From NCBI GenBank assembly GCA_963920525.1, contig OY986438.1, positions 72,796,346-72,860,345 of the forward strand: 64,000 nucleotides of DNA, written 5' to 3'. The position numbers and the translations under genes are program-made. Positions 53,250 through 64,000 of this stretch are shown here, one piece after another (the first letter of the stretch is position 1; each line of letters starts with the position of its first letter). The notes beneath the pieces were generated by a model. That model worked only from the letters and a program-made list of their open reading frames with translations. It was not told the origin of the DNA and searched no databases. The DNA is from Dichetophora obliterata (lineage: Eukaryota; Arthropoda; Insecta; Diptera; Sciomyzidae).

Positions 53250-56096
53250 GTGTTATCAATCCTGACACTCTCCGACGGTTTGTCTTTTGGTGCTACAGGC
53301 AACTATAAAGCTTTAATACATGTTTTATGTAAACAATGTGATGGTCTGAATGTTGTACATTTTAACGCGCGAAGTTTAAACGGATTTAAATTAGATCAAG
53401 CAAGGTATGTGTTTGAAAATTCACCTGTTGATATAGTTTGTGTCACTGAAACATGGTTCAAGAACGATATTCCAGATATTTTTTACGATTTTAAGGGTTT
53501 TAGATTGTTCCGTAATGACAGGTATGGTAATAGGGGTGGTGGTGTGGCTATTTATTGTAAGTCCAGTCTCAATGTCAGATTTGTGAATAAAAGTAGTGAT
53601 GTCTGTGAGTACCTTAATGTTGAGTTATTTGGTCATTATAAAAAAATATTAGTGTCATGTGCTTACAATCCTAATCGTTGCAATAGTCCAGAACAGTTTT
53701 TCTCTGACCTTAATACAAAAGTCATTGACTATGATTTTCTTTTTATATGTGGCGACTTTAATATTAACTTGTTGCGGAATGACGCTGCTACAGATAACTT
53801 TTACTATCTCTCTTCAATGAGCGGTTTAAATGTAGCGAACCATGGGATTCCCACCCGCTATATGCACGATTGTGAGCCTAGTCTGCTTGATGTTTGCTTA
53901 GTTTTAGATATCTCTTATATTTTAAAATTTGACCAAATGAACTTTTTGTCCGACCACGATTTAATTTTTTGTTGTCTTAATATAAATCTTGAAAGAACTT
54001 CTGAGGTTAGTTTTTCTTACCGCGACTACAAATCAATTGATTTTTCTGCACTATACTATGATTTATTGGCTACAAATTGGACAGACTGTTGGCTTTATGG
54101 CTCGGTGGATGATAAGCTCAGCTGTTTAATGAATAACTTAAATGTTTTGTTTAACTGTCATGTTCCTTAACGAACAATTCAAATGTCTAATAGTTCTTGT
54201 CCTTGGTTTACTAGTCGTGTTATGTATGCCATAAAAACAAGAAACAAACTCTACTCTAAATAGAAACAAAATCGTACAGATAGAAATTAGGAAAGCTACA
54301 GGAGAGCACGTAATTCAGCTAATATATTTGTTCCACAAGAAAAGTCAAAATTTTACATCTCTAAGCTAAACTCTGGTTTAAGCTCTAAGCAACTTTGGCA
54401 AAATTTAAAAAAATATAGGGTATTCAGTAAAGCGCCAAGTGAGTGTACTTTGGAGCCTAATTTACTGAATAATTATTTTTTGTCTAATGGATGTCCAAGT
54501 CCTGCCAGTACTAGTTCTGATGTTGAATTGTCAGAACAAACTGACCAATTTCCCTTTCCCTCTTTTGAGTTTGCTTCTGTCAGTGAAGACTATGTTGCCA
54601 AAAGTATAATGAAGATAAGTTCGAATGCAGTCGGAATCGATGAAATGCCTATTAAATTTATTAAATTAGTTATCCACTTTATACTAGCTCCCCTCACTCA
54701 TATTATTAATCACTGTATTACCTGTTCCCGTTTCCCCGAACTATGGAAAATAGCTACAGTTATGCCAATTCCCAAATCTAACTCTGCTTCAGATCCCAAG
54801 GATTTTAGACCCATAAGCATACTTCCTGCTCTAGGTAAAGTTTTTGAACGGATAATGTCTGACCAAATCTCTGAATACCTAAACGTTAACCACCTTTTAT
54901 CGCCGCTTCAGTCTGGGTTTCGGACAGGTCACAGCTGTGTGACTGCAGCTATGAAAATTATGGATGACATAAGAATATCTTATGATAAAAACTTTGTAAC
55001 CCTTCTTTGCCTGATTGACTTTTCTAAAGCTTTTGACTCGGTAAATCACAATCTGCTTTGTTATAAGCTTAAATATTTGTTCAAGTTTAGTGACAGTGCA
55101 GTTAAACTCTTATCTAATTACCTAGAGGCAAGAAAGCAGCGTGTAAGAGTTGGAAATAATATTTCTTCCCTGCAATCAGTTGCTGTCGGTGTTCCCCAAG
55201 GGTCTATTCTGGGTCCCCTACTTTTCTCCATATTTTTAAATGATATTTTCACTGTTTGTAAGTATGCAACAGTTCACGCTTATGCTGATGATATTCAGCT
55301 CTACCTCTCTAGACCTATTGGCCTTTTAGAAGATTTAAGCTATAGACTTAACTCTGATTTGTCTTTACTGGAAAAGTGGGCTGCTACTAACTTGCTTTTT
55401 ATAAATCCGCTGAAATCTAAAGTGTTGCCGATATCCAGAACTGTTTCTTGCTTTGTGGATATTCTGCCTTTATTGATAGGAGCTGATCAGTTGGAGGTTG
55501 TGAATAAAGTGAAAAACCTTGGCTTTTTTCTCAATTCAAATCTTTCTTGTATTGACCACATCAACTACACTCTAAATAAAATTTATGGGACATTGCGTTA
55601 CCTGCGCGCTTCTTCTGACTTTACCCCCCTTGAAACTCGGTGAAGGCTTGTAGTTCAATTAATTTTGCCACATATAACTTTTGCAGACGAAGTGTACAGT
55701 AAGCTTGACTCACATTCACAGCATAAGCTCCTTGTTGCATTTAACAATGCTGCTAGGTATGTTTTTAAAATCCAACGTTGGGATCATATCACTGCGAAAT
55801 GCAAGGAAATTCTTGGTTGTAATTTAGTTCAATATTTAAATATGCGTAATATAATTTTTTTACACGGACTCATCAATACTCGCCACCCGAGATATCTCTA
55901 TGAAAACTTACAGTTTTTCCAATCTAATCGTTCGACCAACTTTATTGTTCCGCGACACAGCTACCTCAACAGTAGCAGATTCTTTTTTATTAGCACCATA
56001 AGACTTTGGAATTCATTGCCCAATTATTTGAAACAAATAAATATTATAACCAGCTTTAAACGGGAAATTTTTAGATACTTTTCAGAAATAGAATAA
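53250..56096 (+). pseudogene. LINE E ORF2: endonuclease and reverse transcriptase with four in-frame stops
   Basis: One continuous frame. Endonuclease: NVVHFNARSLNGFKLDQ, DIVCVTETWF, RGGGVAIYC, SCAYNPNR, FICGDFNINLLR near 53750, LSDHDLIFC near 53945. RT: DFRPISILPALGKVFERIM near 54800, LLSPLQSGFRTGHSC, IDFSKAFDSVNH near 55015, GVPQGSILGPLLFSI near 55190, HAYADDIQLYL near 55277. C-terminus with RLWNSLPNYLKQ. Stops at 54168, 54261, 54288 and 55641 interrupt it, with no frameshift. The 54261 and 54288 stops are TAG where Trp is expected, and 55641 is TGA where Arg (CGA) fits. No RNase H. Confidence 0.88.
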
Positions 56097-56210
56097 TTAT
56101 TCATTAAATTAAGTTTCTATGCTATTCTCTTTTCTTTTATCTATTCATTATTTTCTTTGCTTTAAAACTTTCTTTTCTTTCTACTTTTTTTAAATAAACT
56201 GTTTAAACTG

Positions 56211-56744
56211 ATTACTTAATAACTTTGAAATTATATATATTATATTAATTTTAATATTTTAATTTAATAATTTATTTACATATTTTAAGATAAATGTTAG
56301 TATATAAGTAAATATCTATCAACTTGATTTTCCTCCTTTGATGTACTATAAAAGATAAGTCTTAATGTACAATAATGGAAATAAAATAATAAATAAATAT
56401 TTTGTAAAATATCTAGTGTCCGACCGAATATTCGGCTTCGGTATTCGGCATAATCGGCCGATTTTTTTATTCTTCGGCCTAAAGTAGCTGAAAAATTGCC
56501 GAAAATTTTTATTTTATAAGGCAAATCTTCGCAATATGAATTTATTCCATTATTGGCATTCCTCTAACTTTTTGGATATAAAATGTACCAAAATGCTCGC
56601 TATTACATCGTCCTTAAGTTGGGTTACGCCGAAATCAAAACACGTTTTGATCTATCTCTTATAGTTTTGGAGATAGCCGTTTGAAAATTCGTTTGAATAT
56701 TTTGGAGCTAGAAAAACTTAAACTATATTATGACGTGAAGACGT
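56211..56744. other. Non-coding stretch with a transposon terminus
   Basis: AT-rich to 56400. TAGTGTCCGACCGAATATTC begins at 56410, the complement of the end at 50374, and continues into TTCGG units. 56560-56744 shows nothing identified. Confidence 0.45.
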
Positions 56745-57744
56745 GAGGCAAAATGAGTTGAACAACAAGTCTTTTTTTAGTCAAAGTAGGGGTAAATTTA
56801 GAAGTTAACCGCAGACAACTTAGCGTATAATATATTCTTTTTATTATGTTATTCACATGGTCAAGACAAGTAAGTTTTGAATTGACATAGAATCCTAAAT
56901 TTTTTACTTTGCCAACAATTTGTAGACGATTACCATTTAGACTAATTGTCGGAATTTGGTTAAAGTCCATCTTATCCTTGGATATAGGAAGAACAAACGA
57001 TTTATTGGCATTCAGGTAAAGATCGTTTTCAGAGGCCCACTTGGAAATAGCACTTAAGTCATCATTAAGTTTGCAGCATAAGTCCTCAATCAGTCCAATC
57101 CGGTTAGAAGAATATAGCTGAATGTCATCAGCATATGCGTGCATCGTCATATCATGACATGTAGTAAAAATGTCATTAATAAATAAACTAAAGAGCAGAG
57201 GTCCAAGAATAGATCCTTGTGGCACACCAGCTTTAATTACTGCATAGTCAGACATAGCACTGCCTATGCTCACTCTTTGCATTCTACCATCAAGATAGCT
57301 TGCAATTAAAGAAGCAGCACAATAACTAAACCCAAATAAAACGCTCAGTTTACGAACTAACAGAAAATGATTGACACTGTCAAAAGCCTTTGAGAAGTCA
57401 AGAAGACATAGGAGTGTGATATTACCAGCGTCATAATTAATGCGAATATCGCCTTGAATCTTAAGCATAGCAGTTGCGCAACTATGCCCTTTACGAAAAC
57501 CAGATTGGTACGGAGAAAGCAGTTTTAAAGACTCAATGTATTCATTAATTTGTTTACACATCAGAGATTTACAGATTTTAGAGAACGAGCATAAAATACT
57601 AATGGGTCTGAAATCTTGCATAGAAGAGGCATTACTGACTTTGGCAATTGGGACCACAGTAGCTAGCTTCCAAGTGTTAGGAAAACATGAAACAGTAAAA
57701 CAATGATTGATAACGTGTGTTAGTGGTTTAATAATGAACGGCAA
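56745..57744 (-). pseudogene. LINE F reverse transcriptase
   Basis: 338 open codons: PLTHVINHCFTVSCFPNTWK, DFRPISILCSFSKICKSLM, LLSPYQSGFRKGHSCATAM, LDFSKAFDSVNH, AGVPQGSILGPLLFSLFIND near 57220, MHAYADDIQLYSS near 57130, YLNANKSFVLPIS. The catalytic Asp pair is intact. It ends within VQLILPHV, where LINE E continues for another 140 codons. Confidence 0.88.
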
Positions 57745-58036
57745 TATAATTTAAATAAATCTTAAAGGACCACTACCAGTAACATTAGACTTGATTTTCA
57801 TTATTGACAATATAACATAATTTTCATTAACATTACAGAACGAAAACTAGTCGTTTACAAGGAGGTTACGAGTGTTACGGACATTACATTGGCTATCGTT
57901 AATGTTTGCAGATGACTTAAACAAAAAAAAAATTATTAAGAACATTAGGTGCAATATCACACTTTTGATCATCTTTGCTACTAACACCAAGGCAACGGAT
58001 ATTCTTCCAAAGAATTTTAGTTGGAAGAGAAAAATG

Positions 58037-59085
58037 TTATTTCTTAAAGAAGAATCTTTTCTTAAACAGTCTAGTAATAGACACAGCATTATTACGAGCA
58101 TGTTTGTACAATTCCCAATTTACATTAGTAGGATGTCTTTTCCATTTAACATAAAGTTTGCTTCTTTTATTGATAGCGACTTTAACATAAGACGTAAACC
58201 ATGGACATAACTTATTTCGAGCAATGGACTCGCGAATAGGCACAAAGTTATCAAAAGCATGCTTGACGTGTGCGACGAGAACATTTAACTTATCGTCAAC
58301 AGATTGGCTAAGCCAACAGTCATCCCAACAATTGTTAGACAAATATTCATACAATAGACTGTAATCAATGGACTTGAAATAACGATACGAAACAGATATT
58401 TGAGAGGAAAGATGACAAGGTTTAAAATTAATTGCGCAAAATAACAGGTCATGGTCAGATATAAACGATATTTGGTCGAAAAGTAAAAGTGAGAAAACAT
58501 CAGACAAATTAAAGAGATCAATTAAACAAGGGTTAACATGAGGCGCAAAGCGCGTTGGAGATGAGGAGTTAATAATGGTTATTCCAGTCGCACTTACTTG
58601 GTCACAGAAATTTTCAGTCACACTGTCCTCATTAAGAATATTAACATTAAAATCACCACAAATAGCAAAACAGTCATAATCTATTAAACGATGAGACAAG
58701 CCACTAAAAAATAGTTCAAGACTAAAAGATCTATGAGGATTATAAACACACGAAACAAGCAATTTCGCACCATGATTATTTGTCAATTCGACATTTAAAT
58801 ATTCAACATCCCACTGACAAGACTGACTTACAAGTTTTACGTTGAAACAAGATTTACAGTATATCGCAACTCCACCACCCAATTCTGTCATTCCTAAAAA
58901 GCATATAGTTACTCATATTAAGATAATCATTGGGAATGTCAGGATTGAACCACGTCTCAGATACACAGATAACATCAATGCTGGATTCTTGAAAGACATA
59001 GCGTATATAGTCTAATTTAGACGAATTCAAACTTCTTGCATTGAAGTGAACAATAGTAAACCATCGCGTTGCTTACAGAGGATAT
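58037..59085 (-). pseudogene. LINE F endonuclease
   Basis: It starts IVHFNARSLNSSKLDYIRYV near 59050, then DVICVSETWFNPDIPND. A frame change at about 58880 leads to the 284-codon frame: LGGGVAIYCKSCFNVKL, SCVYNPHRSF, FAICGDFNVNILNE near 58650, ISDHDLLFCAINF near 58455, then a linker with CPWFTSYVKVAINKRSKLYVKWK. The RT start motif lies in another frame downstream, so a further break occurs between 58037 and 57744. Confidence 0.85.
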
Positions 59086-59310
59086 TTAATAAAACTTTAC
59101 TATTATCATCAACGCCACTAGATGGATTAGAATGCATCAAAGGAGACATAAGACGAACAACGAGAAGCTATCTTTGAGATAGAACAAAAGGGAGAAATAT
59201 AGAGAGAACACAAATGATAACAAGAATAGAGTGAGAGAGACAACAAGTGTGATAGAGTAAGATAGAGAGTAATACAAAAATTAAAAAAAATTACAAATAA
59301 GCTCCACAAA

Positions 59311-60058
59311 TTACATATCATTTGGTAGTTCATTAAAATGGTTTGCTGCCAAAGAATCAAGATCAGCTTCACTATGTACTGCAATCGTTGCATCTCCTCG
59401 GTTAACACGTACTTGTACAACGCCACGTATTGAAAAAAACATTAAAAAGCTTATTTTCACGTTTAAGCTTGATTCCAGCTTGCAAGATTCTTCTCGCATC
59501 ACTGGATAGGCTTTCAAATATAAATATCTTGCTGTCCAGATCGAAACCAGCCCCTCTAAGTGTAACTGCAGCTCTTGCTCTCTTTCTATAATCGGCGAAA
59601 CCTTTCAGCACACGAGCACGATCGTACGGAGAATACAATTTTATAATGATGACAGAGTTAGGATGTTGAGTTGAGGGCTTAGGACGGAAAATATCTCGAA
59701 CTTGAGGCGCCAGGAAATCAATGGAGCGACAAATCTGGTTGCATATGCTTTTCAAATTTTCACCATCAGAAAATGGCACTCCAAATAAAACCGCATCCGA
59801 TGTAAAGTCTTTCTCTAAAGACTAAGTGTGCGCTTCCAATTATAGTTATTCCACTTCAGCTTTTAGGCGAGAAAGAACGAGTAGCTCAGCATCAATTAAC
59901 GAAATTGTATTATTTAAATCAGCGATGCAAGAGTGTACTAATTTAGTTTCACACTCAATTTTAGCGTTGAGCTTTGACTCTAGAGTAGATAATTCTCGGT
60001 GAGTTTGACTGTTGATTGCAGCAACTGCTCTCTCCAACTTATTTGAAGTTATTAGCAA
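59311..60058 (-). pseudogene. LINE F ORF1: coiled coil plus RRM-like domain, broken
   Basis: Coiled-coil part 60058-59846 (THRELSTLESKLNAKIECE), a stop, then DAVLFGVPFSDGENLKSIC leading into the 59779-59402 frame (SVIIIKLYSPYDRARVLKGF, AGIKLKRENKLFNVFF). A shift near 59430 moves to GVVQVRVNRGDATIAVHSE, ending at the stop 59311. Each block has an equivalent in LINE E ORF1. The N-terminus upstream of 60058 is not readable. Confidence 0.75.
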
Positions 60059-60187
60059 AATTGGCCGAGAGGGTGTTAAAGAGTGAGTTAGTGTGCTGAC
60101 GAAGACGTTCCTCGGAAAGCTTCAATTCTTCTCTTTTAAGAATTTTATTGGTTTTTTTTTACTATAAAAAGGGCCCGTGTTCCCGGC

Positions 60188-60678
60188 TTAAACTGCCTCT
60201 ACACTATATGTTTCATACATATGACACGTTAAAAATTGCAAATGGTTTTGAGCTATAGATAGTGTGGAACATATGAAACTGTGGTTTTGAAAAGTCGTTT
60301 GTATTTACGTCTGTAAATACTAATACGTTTTTGAATTAGAACCGTCTCTAATTTCGTATATTTTTCCATCTGTACAAAATGTGAGTTTGATATTTTTTTA
60401 AATGGAAGAAAAGGTAAATTATAAGATATTTATTCAATAAATTGATTTATAATGAATTTATTTTTAGTTTGAATGGCCTAAGGAGCACACTTTAGAGCTT
60501 TACGGTTTTAAAAAATTTCTAAAGCTGTTTTTATTTTCAAATGACGTGTCAGATAGTGTGGAGATAAAAGAAAAAAGCTGTCTGACAAAAACTTAATTTT
60601 GACACACAGATGAAATTCGGTATGCAATTTTTTTTTACATGTCATCTGTATAAAGCATATAGTCTGGGGGCACTTTAA
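60188..60678. mobile_element. MITE with 35-40-bp TIRs and TTAA duplication
   Basis: TTAA at 60188-60191 and 60675-60678 flank 483 bp. The ends match as inverted repeats: left ACTGCCTCTACACTATATG, right complement AGTGCCCCCAGACTATATG, continuing with TTTCATAC/CTTTATAC and ATGACA. There is no coding capacity. TTAA targets are used by piggyBac and Kolobok-type elements. Confidence 0.8.
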
Positions 60679-61060
60679 GGGGGGGAGCTGGATTTTTTTA
60701 ACACCATTATAATTTTCGTAAATATGCTTCCTTGTACTTAAAAACATTATTCATAGTTATTTCATTAAACTAGATTTGATCCTTTTTTAATACCAGTTGA
60801 AATGAACGGGTTTAAATATGGGCTCACAATTTTTTCCATTCATTTCGTAAAAAATTTCTTATTATGGTAGTACTTTTTGTTATGTAGAAAATACTTTGTA
60901 AAGAGTTATTTTTTCTCCGGAGCAACCCTGGAATAGTCAAGCAACGAATTCTACATACGTTCCACAATCAAGCGTGATAACAACGTATTGTGAACCATAA
61001 TAGCTCGAAACTGTTGTGTCTTTTTGACTGTTGTGTCTGCTCGTAACGAAAATTCCTTAG
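60679..61060. other. Non-coding stretch
   Basis: No gene is seen. 60989-61003 (TGAACCATAATAG) is a diverged complement of CTATTACGGTTCAC at 51032-51045. The rest shows nothing identified. Confidence 0.35.
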
Positions 61061-61099
61061 TTCGCTCTGATCGAACACTCTTCGATCTTTTTGGGCATT

Positions 61100-63700
61100 A
61101 ATTTTTGTTGTTAAAAGTTCCTCTAGATTGCTGAGGAAGGACTTGCCAAGCGTTGTTAGTCTGGACCTGGCCAGTGCCGGGCAGGTGCACAGAAAGTGAG
61201 TCAGTGTTTCCTTTTAATTTAGTTCATCGCAGCTGCGACAGTGGGTGTTGAAGGGTAGTCCAATACTCTCGGCGTGAACTCCGATGCACCAGTGGACCCG
61301 TAATAATAGCCGTTATTTTGGCTATGTCGTTCCGGAGTTTTGAGAGCATCACTTGAGTTCTACCTATGTTGTAAAGGGGCCATATTTTTCTTGATGTTGC
61401 AGGTTGGTAGTTCTCGCCATCTTCGACCGGCTAAGGCTAAGGTCAAGGGAAGAACTCCGCCTAGCCAATTCATCCGCCTTTTCATTACCATAAATGTTCC
61501 TATGGCAGGGAACCCAGATTATAGTAATTCTAAGTTGGTGACTTAGCCAGGCCAGTCATCCTTACACTGCCTTACCAGTTTGGAGTTGGTACTCATAGCA
61601 GCTAAAGATTTAATGGCGGCTTAGCTATCCGTCAGAATAGCTGCATTAAGTTGATTGGTGTTAGCGCTACTTAAGGTGCGACAAGCTTTTCTTATCGCAA
61701 AAAACTCGTCCTGGAAGACGCTGGCTGAGTTTGGCAGACGAAAAGCATCCGCCACCATTCCACCATTCCACTCTGGTGGGAAACTTGGTTATAAAAGATT
61801 TCGTGGAGTCGAGTTTCGGAGTGTCGTAGTCCGTGTTTCTAGGAATCAGTTCCCGAGGTAGCGGATTTAGAATGTTGCTGTGTCCATATTCCGCCTATTC
61901 AGCATTTTTGGTGAAAGACCCCATTTTCTACCAAAAGTATTTTTACAAGCGTAGAAGGCTATGCAAGCCTTCTTGACCCTTTGTTCGATGTTAGTTTTCC
62001 AGCTTAGCTTAGGATCCAGAATGACACCTAGATATTTTGCGCTACTGGATAGTGTAAGAGGTTGGTTGTTTAGCTTTGGAAAGACAAATTGTGGCGCTTT
62101 GGTTTTTGTGGCGAATAACATCAGTTTCGTCTTGCTTGAGTTAACTCCTAGGCCGCACATGGCAGCCCAGACACTGAGTTTTCCCAAAGCAACCTCCATT
62201 AGCTCACTGAGCGTAGAGGGGAACAGTCCTGACACCATTACAACCACGTCATACGCATAAGCCACCATTTTGACCCCATTGCAATTTAGTGTATTAAGAA
62301 CTTCGTTAATGGCGATGAGCTAAAGTAGGGGAAGATCACTCCTACACGCGGAGTACCCTTACTGACAAATCTCGTGAGTTCGCAGCCACCCAGGTCTGCC
62401 TGGATTATTTTGTTACTGAGCATTGAGACTATCCAGTTTCTCACCGGTGCTTGTACACCAAGGTTGGTAAGAAAATCAAGAATGGCCCTAGTATAAATAT
62501 TGTAAAAAGCCCCTTCTATGTCTAAGAAGGCCGCAAGAGTGTATTGTTTAAAGAAGATGGATCTTTCAATAGTGTAAATACCTCGTGTAGGGAGGTATCT
62601 GTGGATCTGCCCTTGAAGTATGCATGTTCGGCACTGGATATGTTAGCACCCTTTAGAACGTCCCTGAGATGAATATCCAGTACACGCTCTATGGTTTCCA
62701 GTACGAATGTTGTGAGGCTTATTGGTCTAAAATCCTTGGCTGATCTTGGTTATGATCCTTGGTCATGACCTCTCCTCCCAGATTTGGGTATAAATATTAC
62801 CTTAACGCTTCTCCAGCTCCTTGGAGTGTAGTTAAGGCAGAGGCAATTTGTGAAGATTGAGAGTAGGATGAGTAGGTGAAGATGGAGAGTAGAGGAGCAA
62901 CTACATCTTGTAATTTCTGCAACATTATTGGAAGAGTGCCGTCGGGACCTGGAGATTTGTATGGAGAGAAACTGCTTAAGGCCCAGACAACCCTTTCCAT
63001 TGAGATAAAGGAGACAGTTGGAACCGCCGCATTGCCTCGGGTGATTCTAAACCTAAGGTCTCATTGCAGCCGGGGAAATGTGTGTTGAGTAAGGGTTCTA
63101 GTGATTCATGTCCACGCACCATCTTCTTTCCGAATGAAAGATGGACTGGTGCTTTCTTTGGACAGATTTTTGCTTAGTCTTGCCAAGTCTTTTATATTGT
63201 CGATTGATTGGGTGTATTCAAGCCAAAAGTGCTTTTTCGCGTTTCGAATTGCTTTCTAGTAGGTTTTGAGGATGTCTCTGTGTGGTTGCCAAAGACACTG
63301 CCCAAGACACTGTCATGACACGAGTGAAAAATTCTCCTTACCCTTTTTCTATTCTAATGGGACATGACACTCTAAAGGCAAACCTGCTTGTAGGCTTAAG
63401 AACGGATTTTTGGGCGAGCCACTTTGGCAATTTTAGCCCAGTCAGTACGTTTGGGATTACGAAATGGAAGAGGGACCTCTATTTCAAGGTTCAAGTTAAA
63501 GAGGATCAAGCTGTGATCCGAGGAGGAACTTTGGTCAAAACTCTCCAATTGACTGCTTTTAGAGACTCGTTTTCGGATAGAAGGGTAATATTCAAGACTT
63601 CACTCCAGCCTGTGAAGTTGTCAGTACTTGAAAAGGTGAAAGTAGGTGTATTTCCTTTATTGCATATGTTTAGAGTTACTTATGAAGTTTAATAAAAACT
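61100..63700 (-). pseudogene. LINE G: LOA/I-like LINE ORF2 with RNase H, heavily decayed
   Basis: Minus strand, readable in many short frames. Endonuclease end and linker (NPKRTDWAKIAKVAR near 63440); RT entry FSPYKSPGPDGTLPIMLQ near 62950; ERVLDIHLRDVLKGANISS near 62650; RT active site region MVAYAYDVVVMVSG near 62255, where YADD reads YAYD; thumb KYLGVILDPKLSWKTNIEQRV near 62030. RNase H follows (LDSTKSFI, VEWWNGGMADAFRLP near 61760, NAAILTDS near 61640), then a C-terminal CRSCDELN...THFLCTCPALAR zinc-knuckle-like motif near 61220, as in I/R1/LOA-type elements. It is similar in layout to LINE A. Confidence 0.78.
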
Positions 63701-64000
63701 CACCTCAAGTGTCCACAACTGCCAGGCCTGAAGAGCTAATGTCAGAGAGTAGAAATAAGTGTATGTGCTTTTTGGCTACAATGCAAGTTCTTGGCTTACC
63801 TGCTGTTCTATTGTAGTAGATGCTGTAGTGGTTGTTCTGAAACCCTTTTACAACTAAGTCGTAATCTTATTAATATTCACTTTGCTTTTTTTTGGGACCA
63901 AAATATCTTGACACCAGCAGAAAAGGACTACTTGTACTTTAAAAAAATGTACTTCGAAAAAAAATTTTATTTAATTTACGTAAAAAATATTTTAAGTTTC
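63701..64000. other. Non-coding end of window
   Basis: Possibly upstream remains of LINE G to about 63790; otherwise AT-rich with nothing identified. Confidence 0.3.

Larger units (their letters stand above)
51870..56210 (+). mobile_element. LINE E: full-length-like CR1/Jockey-group LINE
   Basis: Leader from about 51870, ORF1 52071-53009, ORF2 53250-56096 in one frame with four stops, and a polyadenylation signal AATAAA at 56193-56198. It is related to LINE F (opposite strand, 56745-60170) and LINE B. ORF1 has the coiled-coil plus RRM-like layout. Exact ends and target duplication were not resolved. Confidence 0.85.
56745..60170 (-). mobile_element. LINE F: CR1/Jockey-group LINE, 3'-truncated, inverted relative to LINE E
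   Basis: Minus-strand order: ORF1 (about 60060-59311), endonuclease (59085-58037), RT (57744-56745). The 3' end stops inside the C-terminal region at about 56745, right after VVQLILPHVF, so 3' sequence has been lost by deletion or later insertion, unlike normal 5' truncation. Motif wording is close to LINE E but clearly a different family. Confidence 0.85.

Noticed and set aside
50353..56432. One 6-kb DNA transposon bounded by CCGAATATTCGG repeats
   Set aside because: The shared termini point outward, away from the enclosed sequence, so they cannot be the two ends of one element containing LINE E.
63282..63692. 136-codon plus-strand frame near the window end
   Set aside because: The minus strand reads LINE G endonuclease-linker homology (NPKRTDWAKIAK), so this is a shadow.

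Overview
The window is a dense, nested patchwork of eukaryotic transposable elements. It shows no complete host gene. The DNA is strongly AT-rich, with many A/T homopolymers. The mix of elements (CR1/Jockey-like LINEs with PHD or coiled-coil ORF1, LOA/I-like LINEs with RNase H, an RTE/BovB-like LINE, and gypsy-type LTR elements including an mdg3-like one) fits an insect. A fly, perhaps a true fruit fly (Tephritidae), is my best guess, but this rests on general knowledge of such elements and not on a diagnostic gene.

Left part. Positions 1-2291 are a giant inverted repeat (foldback) around a decayed fragment of an invertebrate repeat-protein family, with a MITE inserted in one arm. 2300-7790 is AT-rich repeat debris; it contains a 260-bp hairpin element (3749-4012) and one clean candidate spliced exon on the minus strand (4123-4416). 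A CR1-like LINE with a PHD-type ORF1 (about 7793-11998) sits between two inverted repeat arms (5545-5915 and 12158-12560). 12.5-17.0 kb holds short direct and inverted repeats, a GC-rich CAG-biased tract (14950-15765), and an array of nine hairpins in three blocks of three (15964-16506).

Centre. 17.2-33 kb is a stack of insertions: a minus LOA-like LINE (A), a 5'-truncated minus LINE (B), a plus gypsy pol fragment, then a minus RTE copy bounded by a 14-bp duplication (GAGAATTATTATTA). That RTE copy is itself split by a nearly full-length LINE (C). On the far side lies a second, inverted gypsy copy with gag, a primer binding site and an LTR. At 33.6-39.5 kb a PHD-type LINE (D) is split inside its PHD finger by a full-length RTE element with a perfect 13-bp duplication and one obvious frameshift.

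Right part. 41.3-42.3 kb holds a two-exon minus-strand pseudogene whose splice sites survive. 45.7-49.3 kb is an mdg3-like gypsy remnant whose integrase is interrupted by nested TIR elements. LINE E (about 51.9-56.2 kb, plus) and LINE F (56.7-60.1 kb, minus) are relatives in opposite orientation. A TTAA-flanked MITE (60192-60674) and a decayed LOA-like LINE (G, 61.1-63.7 kb) close the window.

How it fits together: the genes here are the replication machinery of the elements (gag/ORF1 RNA-binding proteins, endonuclease, reverse transcriptase, RNase H, protease, integrase), nearly all broken. The junctions give an order of events. The inverted gypsy pair came before the minus RTE copy, which came before LINE C; LINE D came before the full-length RTE.
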